A DNA stretch of 32,432 nucleotides. It comes from a virus. Position numbers and translations under genes: made by a program. Below the pieces are notes generated by a model. The model saw only the letters and a program-made list of their open reading frames with translations, was not told where the DNA came from and did not search any database. The stretch is from IMG/VR virus record IMGVR_UViG_3300045999_007603, positions 1-32,432 of that record. One strand, given 5' to 3'. Shown here piece by piece: positions 29,078 to 32,432 of this stretch. Numbering within the stretch: position 1 is the stretch's first letter; every line of letters begins with the position of its first letter.

Positions 29078-30790
29078 TTAGGCCGACGTGGTTTCGTCGG
29101 TTTTCAGCCGAATGCGAGAGAAAAGCCACTCGGCAGCATCTGCAGCCGACACGCCGTCTGTTACCAGACTCGGCGTTAACAGCTGTTTCTTTGCTGCTTG
29201 GTAATTGGCGCCATAGTATCCGCGCAGCACGCCGCCGAACGCTTCGCGCGCCCATTGCCGCGGCACCAGATCGACGATGTCGCCGTTCTGGTCGAGGTTC
29301 ACGCGCTCAAACATTGCGGACAGCAGCATGTTTTTCTGCCGAGGCGCGCTGACAGCAAACGCGACGCCGATTTGATTCAGCGCTTCAATGGCTCGGTCGA
29401 CGCGATCGCGCGGGACCGATTCGACAATCGCGTACTCGCCGATCCCCGCGTGGAATTCAGCGGACAGCGTGCGGTACATCGATTCAGACAAGTCTCCCAG
29501 CGCGTAGCGGCGCTCGATGTGCAGCAGGCCTTGCTCGAGCTTGCGCCGCTGCTTTTCCGCGGCGGCGCGCTTTTGCGGGGACGGCTGCATCGCTTGCAGC
29601 TCGTTGTGGATTCCGGCAATGACGCTTGGCGGGAACCGCAGCGCACTCATCCATCGATCGAGCTTGGCGTCGACCTCGACGCATGACCACGACATTGACG
29701 GCGCTTTGCGCGTGCGATAGCGCCGTATGCCTGCATGTGTCTGCGCGCGGATTTTTTCGCCTTTGTAATAAGCGAGTCCAGACAGCGAAGTCGTAAATGC
29801 TTTTCCGCTGCTGTAGTCTTGCCGCGAAGCCCACGACGCGCGCGCCGAAATCACGCGCTCGGCAAGTTCGTCGTCGACGATCGGCTCGATGTTGGGCGAA
29901 CGAACGTAGTGATACTGCTCAGCGTGCAGCTCCAACGCGCTGCCGCGTGGGGCGGGCTTCATCGGCCGCCTTTTGACGTTGCCGGGGTCGACGCACAAAA
30001 ATCCCGCGTATTGCATGACGCGCCGCACAATTGCCTCACATCGCGATTGATCCCATGCCTCGGGATGCCGCGTCGTCTGGCCGCCGGCGAAGCGCGAGCG
30101 ATGGTAGTGCTCGCCGGTGGCGTTGAAGCGCATCCACACGCTGCTCAGCGCTTCGCCGTCCGCGTATGCGCGCAGCACGATGCGCGCCTGCTCGGCAAAC
30201 GGCGCTGGCACCAGCCGCGCTTTCATGCCGCGACCGACGCGCTGATAGCCGTACGCGGGTCGCCCCCACGGAATGAGGTGGCGCCGCAGCGTCTGCGCCG
30301 TAGCCGACATCCGCTCGGACGCTTTATCGGATTCAAACTGCGCGATGACTGCGTCATCGAGCAGCGACTTGATTTCGCGCGCTCCCCATCCATCGCGTGC
30401 GCTGTCGTAGCGGTTCATGACCAGCACCAGGCGGAATCGATCCGGCTGCGCACGGATCGATTCGATCAGCTGTGCCATGGCCATGACGTTGCGATTCGAC
30501 CGATCAAGCTCGTAAGCGACCAGCACAGCTTTGTCCGCCATGAGATATCGGCGCTTGACCGTGCGCCAGCCCGGGCGCGTGTGTTCGTAGCGGCCGCTTC
30601 GGTGACCGTCGACGTCCGCGTGCCACTCCGGCTCCTGCAGATGCAGGCGCGCGCATTCGGCCGCGATGGCGTCACGCTGCTTGACCTCGGAGATGCGGTC
30701 CTCTTCGCCAAGCACGAGCGACTTGCGCACGTAGCCGTATACGCGGGCGTCACTCCAATGCTGAATGATTTTCTGTTCCTCTTTGCTCAT
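29078..30790 (-). CDS. Large serine recombinase (integrase-type)
   Basis: 570 residues from ATG 30790 (GGAG 7 nt upstream; the ATG at 30796 is only 1-2 nt from it). Catalytic domain: YGYVRKSLV with Ser24 as probable nucleophile and Arg22, DGHRSGRYEHTRPGW, and YELDRSNRNVMAMAQLI. Recombinase domain: IPWGRPAYGYQRV and the long C-terminal coiled coil (AEKQRRKLEQGLLHIERRYALGDLSES). The zinc-ribbon cysteines usual after LSGL in large serine integrases are absent here: the segment reads LSGLAYYKGEKIRAQTH. It would join phage and host attachment sites. A 16-bp perfect inverted repeat lies about 50 nt upstream. Confidence 0.9.
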   Translation of the reverse strand: MSKEEQKIIQHWSDARVYGYVRKSLVLGEEDRISEVKQRDAIAAECARLHLQEPEWHADVDGHRSGRYEHTRPGWRTVKRRYLMADKAVLVAYELDRSNRNVMAMAQLIESIRAQPDRFRLVLVMNRYDSARDGWGAREIKSLLDDAVIAQFESDKASERMSATAQTLRRHLIPWGRPAYGYQRVGRGMKARLVPAPFAEQARIVLRAYADGEALSSVWMRFNATGEHYHRSRFAGGQTTRHPEAWDQSRCEAIVRRVMQYAGFLCVDPGNVKRRPMKPAPRGSALELHAEQYHYVRSPNIEPIVDDELAERVISARASWASRQDYSSGKAFTTSLSGLAYYKGEKIRAQTHAGIRRYRTRKAPSMSWSCVEVDAKLDRWMSALRFPPSVIAGIHNELQAMQPSPQKRAAAEKQRRKLEQGLLHIERRYALGDLSESMYRTLSAEFHAGIGEYAIVESVPRDRVDRAIEALNQIGVAFAVSAPRQKNMLLSAMFERVNLDQNGDIVDLVPRQWAREAFGGVLRGYYGANYQAAKKQLLTPSLVTDGVSAADAAEWLFSRIRLKTDETTSA

Positions 30791-30932
30791 CGACATACTC
30801 CATCATGATCTCGGCCGCGACGCGGCAGAAACGCGCAAACCATGGATCGTCGGCAAACGACGGCTTTGGTATGCCGACGATCCATGGCAGCGAATCGATC
30901 ACGTCATGCGGCGCAGGCTTTTCAGCGTCCAT
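30750..30932 (-). CDS. Small protein overlapping the recombinase start
   Basis: 60 residues from ATG 30932, eight nt after GGAGG, overlapping the recombinase start by 41 nt. The sequence DSLPWIVGIPKPSFADDPWFARFCRVAAEIMMEYVDEQRG has aromatic turns and a short amphipathic helix. Residues 16-31 are encoded by the inverted repeat at 30840-30887. Coupled to the recombinase it could be a recombination directionality factor, since these are small and often adjacent, but there is no sequence signature for that. Confidence 0.6.
   Translation of the reverse strand: MDAEKPAPHDVIDSLPWIVGIPKPSFADDPWFARFCRVAAEIMMEYVDEQRGTENHSALE
30840..30887. repeat. 16-bp perfect inverted repeat just upstream of the recombinase
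   Basis: CCATGGATCGTCGGCA (30840-30855) and its exact reverse complement TGCCGACGATCCATGG (30872-30887), separated by 16 nt. Two more pairs (30857-30858 with 30869-30870) follow one mismatch. The total span of 48 bp equals the usual size of an attP for large serine integrases, but the central dinucleotide is GC, a self-complementary pair. A strong mRNA hairpin acting on recombinase translation is the main alternative. Confidence 0.75.
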
Positions 30933-30959
30933 TATGAGTTCCTCCGATGATGAGGTCAA

Positions 30960-31334
30960 TCACTGCCGGCGCCCCCACTGCTGAAACCGGCGCACGGCGT
31001 ACAGCCTTTCGTCGGCGTCGAAAATCGGGTAGTGTTTCGTGTCAGGGCTGATGCAGTCCTCGCGCGCAGCCTCGCGGCCGACCATCGACGAGACGATGTA
31101 GACGATCCCTGCCTGCGGCGCCGGCAGACCGACAATTTCACCGATGACCCAGCGCGTGAGCGGCGCGCCGTGCATGAAGCGCCGATGGTCGGCGGCCAGG
31201 TCGACGCCGGCTACGCTGCCGGACATCGGGTACACCAGCCACGCATACGGATTCCCGGCATCGTCCATCGGGTGACGCGAGGTGCCGATGTAGACACGCA
31301 CGACGTGCGGGGTGAGGTTTACAAAGCGTGTCAC
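30960..31334 (-). CDS. Phage protein, NLTPH family, unknown function
   Basis: 124 residues from GTG 31334, which overlaps the previous stop (GTGA). The N-terminus FVNLTPHVVRVYIG is typical of a set of small phage and plasmid proteins beginning with NLTPH. The rest is a compact alpha/beta domain ending YPIFDADERLYAVRRFQQWG. Function unknown; a nucleotide-binding or modifying role has not been shown as far as I know. Confidence 0.7.
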   Translation of the reverse strand: MTRFVNLTPHVVRVYIGTSRHPMDDAGNPYAWLVYPMSGSVAGVDLAADHRRFMHGAPLTRWVIGEIVGLPAPQAGIVYIVSSMVGREAAREDCISPDTKHYPIFDADERLYAVRRFQQWGRRQ

Positions 31335-31588
31335 ACCCGTGCTCCGATCTCGCGCAGGATTTCGACGCGGATGCGCTTGCGCAGATTGGCGATCAGCTGC
31401 TCGGCTGAATAGCGCGCGCGCATGACGGCGTCGGCGCCGAACGGGCGGGCTTCGAACGCGAGCAGGCGCACGCGAGCGGCGCGCTGCCGCAGCTGATCGA
31501 CGGGCTCGCTGTCGAGCGGGTGCGCTTCGATGCGCATCATGCGCAGCACGTCGTCCAGGTTTCTCGGTTTTTCGTGGGTCGTGTTCAT
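31331..31588 (-). CDS. Small hypothetical protein
   Basis: 85 residues from ATG 31588, overlapping the stop of the previous gene (ATGA). Almost entirely helical and Arg-rich (EPVDQLRQRAARVRLLAFEARPFGADAVMRARYSAEQLIANLRKRIRVEILREIGARV), perhaps nucleic-acid binding. It is part of a run of translationally coupled small genes. No family recognised. Confidence 0.65.
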   Translation of the reverse strand: MNTTHEKPRNLDDVLRMMRIEAHPLDSEPVDQLRQRAARVRLLAFEARPFGADAVMRARYSAEQLIANLRKRIRVEILREIGARV

Positions 31589-31821
31589 CGGTGCTTCAGT
31601 CCTTTCACCGCGGCGGCGGCCTCGATGATGGCGGTGCCGGCGTCGGCGATGGCGGCTCGCTGTTCGCCGCTGAGCTTGCGGTAGTGCTCGCTGGCGATGA
31701 CGGTCGCGTCAAGCGCGCGCGCCGTCGCCATGTATTGCGACTCGACGTGCCCGAGCGCGATGCGCAGCGCGAGCGTCGTCGCCTTGAGCTGCTCAAGGAG
31801 GAGTGATTCTGTGGTGATCAT
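31585..31821 (-). CDS. Small helical protein
   Basis: 78 residues from ATG 31821, which forms an ATGA overlap with the HNH-like gene; the longer frame to 31971 would run deep inside that gene. Helical (TESLLLEQLKATTLALRIALGHVESQYMATARALDATVIASEHYRKLSGEQRAAIADAG). No domain is recognised. Confidence 0.65.
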   Translation of the reverse strand: MITTESLLLEQLKATTLALRIALGHVESQYMATARALDATVIASEHYRKLSGEQRAAIADAGTAIIEAAAAVKGLKHR

Positions 31822-32072
31822 GTCCAAAACTTCTCCGTGACTTTCAAAAACAAAAGCCGCGCGCCGGTCGGAATAAGTTCCTGGCTTAGCAACGAAAGGC
31901 TTTCTGTCCAAAAGCTGTCCGGCCAGTCCCGAAGCAGCCGGCGAGAAACCAAATCGTGGCACGTGCCGCACAGTGCAATCGTGGCTTTGCCCCCGTAAAT
32001 TTTCGGAGTTGGGAAGTGATGCATCTCGCAGTCAACTTCGGACCCGCATGCCCAGCATTCTTTGACCGTCAT
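31818..32072 (-). CDS. HNH-type nuclease-like zinc protein
   Basis: 84 residues from ATG 32072 (ATGA overlap with the previous gene). The layout CWACGSEVDCEMHHFP...TIALCGTCHDLVSRRL contains two CxxC pairs and the HH and CH-x-LV positions of small HNH nucleases (beta-beta-alpha-metal). After this the last 40 residues are helical. Small HNH proteins can nick DNA during packaging or act as homing endonucleases; here it is far from the terminase genes. Activity is inferred from residues. Confidence 0.75.
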   Translation of the reverse strand: MTVKECWACGSEVDCEMHHFPTPKIYGGKATIALCGTCHDLVSRRLLRDWPDSFWTESLSLLSQELIPTGARLLFLKVTEKFWT

Positions 32073-32311
32073 GCGATGTACGCCTTCCCATCGTGGTAAA
32101 CGATGGTCTCGCCTTTGCCAAACGGCACGCCGGTCGCGGCGCAGATGCCGACGCGGCGCGACTTGAGCGACTGCCCACGCGCATTGGCGGTCTGCAGCCT
32201 GGCTGCGGTGTTGCGCGCCCACAGGGCGCCGTCGTAGCCGAGGCGCTCACGCTGCGCGCGGTGCTCCTCGACGACCTGCTGCTGCCGGGGCGTGAGAGCG
32301 GCGCGATTCAC
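32069..32311 (-). CDS. Small basic protein of unknown function
   Basis: 80 residues from GTG 32311, with GAGGTGAAGCC upstream; its start overlaps the stop of the edge gene (GTGA). The first half is helical and basic (LTPRQQQVVEEHRAQRERLGYDGALWARNTAARLQ), the second has a beta-like segment (GICAATGVPFGKGETIVYHDGKAYIA) with GVPFGKGE, which looks like a small DNA-contact or nucleotide-binding loop. Unknown function. Confidence 0.6.
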   Translation of the reverse strand: MNRAALTPRQQQVVEEHRAQRERLGYDGALWARNTAARLQTANARGQSLKSRRVGICAATGVPFGKGETIVYHDGKAYIA

Positions 32312-32432
32312 GGCTTCACCTCGGCCGTGGCGCCGACGCCAGGAATCGGCATCGTGTAGCTGCCATCGTGTGCAACCATGCCGGCCGGCCACGTGTAGTC
32401 GTAGTCGGTGAGCGGGTTGTAGGTCACATGAG
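32308..32432 (-). CDS. C-terminal end of a gene running off the window
   Basis: The frame is open from 32432 to the TGA at 32310-32308 and reads HVTYNPLTDYDYTWPAGMVA, then HDGSYTMPIPGVGATAEVKP. The gene continues beyond the right edge. It overlaps the GTG of the next gene in the usual GTGA manner, so it belongs to the same leftward operon. Too short to name. Confidence 0.65.
   Translation of the reverse strand, partial: HVTYNPLTDYDYTWPAGMVAHDGSYTMPIPGVGATAEVKP

Overview
The window is a contiguous piece of a GC-rich tailed bacteriophage genome or prophage with long-tailed (siphovirus-type) morphology. Evidence: terminase small and large subunits, a prohead protease fused to the major capsid protein, portal, MuF-like protein, tail terminator, major tail protein, a lambda G/GT-like frameshifting tail chaperone, a 725-residue tape measure and two very large tail proteins. 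No contractile sheath gene is present. A large serine recombinase indicates a temperate lifestyle. Host is not certain; the Pro/Thr-rich linker and C-terminal domain of the secreted-type nuclease resemble proteins common in Chloroflexota and Actinobacteria, and this is inference only.

Layout. 1-1391 (+): end of an HTH/zinc-finger protein, SSB and a VRR-NUC nuclease (replication/recombination). 1369-2635 (-): two small accessory genes from a consensus-like sigma70 promoter, separated by an intrinsic terminator. 2797-4400 (+): metallophosphoesterase, a small winged-helix-like protein, a 3D-fold protein and an unknown. 4401-6894: a promoter, a structured leader or ncRNA, then the lysis cassette (holin-like protein, a 29-residue membrane peptide, BhlA-like holin, multidomain lysin). 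6891-8659: small unknown gene, terS, terL. 8662-15640: capsid cassette, with portal and MuF unusually placed after the capsid and head-completion genes. 15618-26926: tail cassette. 26935-28053 (-): membrane-anchored Staphylococcal-type nuclease converging on the tail fibre. 28142-32432 (-): one tightly overlapping leftward operon with an HTH protein, large serine recombinase, an HNH-type protein and several unknowns, ending in a strong intrinsic terminator.

The most distinctive feature is a set of three near-identical 51-53 nt elements, each an intrinsic terminator with a conserved 5' flank, placed between a promoter and the first gene of the lysis, capsid and tail cassettes. In two of them an extended -10 promoter preceded by an inverted repeat fires about 6 nt before the element, so transcripts would stop at about 50 nt unless something lets RNA polymerase through. 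This looks like Q-type late antitermination reused at three places. The first copy carries an extra structured RNA segment with a perfect 10-bp GAAA-tetraloop hairpin.

There are no tRNA genes, CRISPR arrays or insertion sequences that I can see, and no gene-free stretch longer than about 220 bases.
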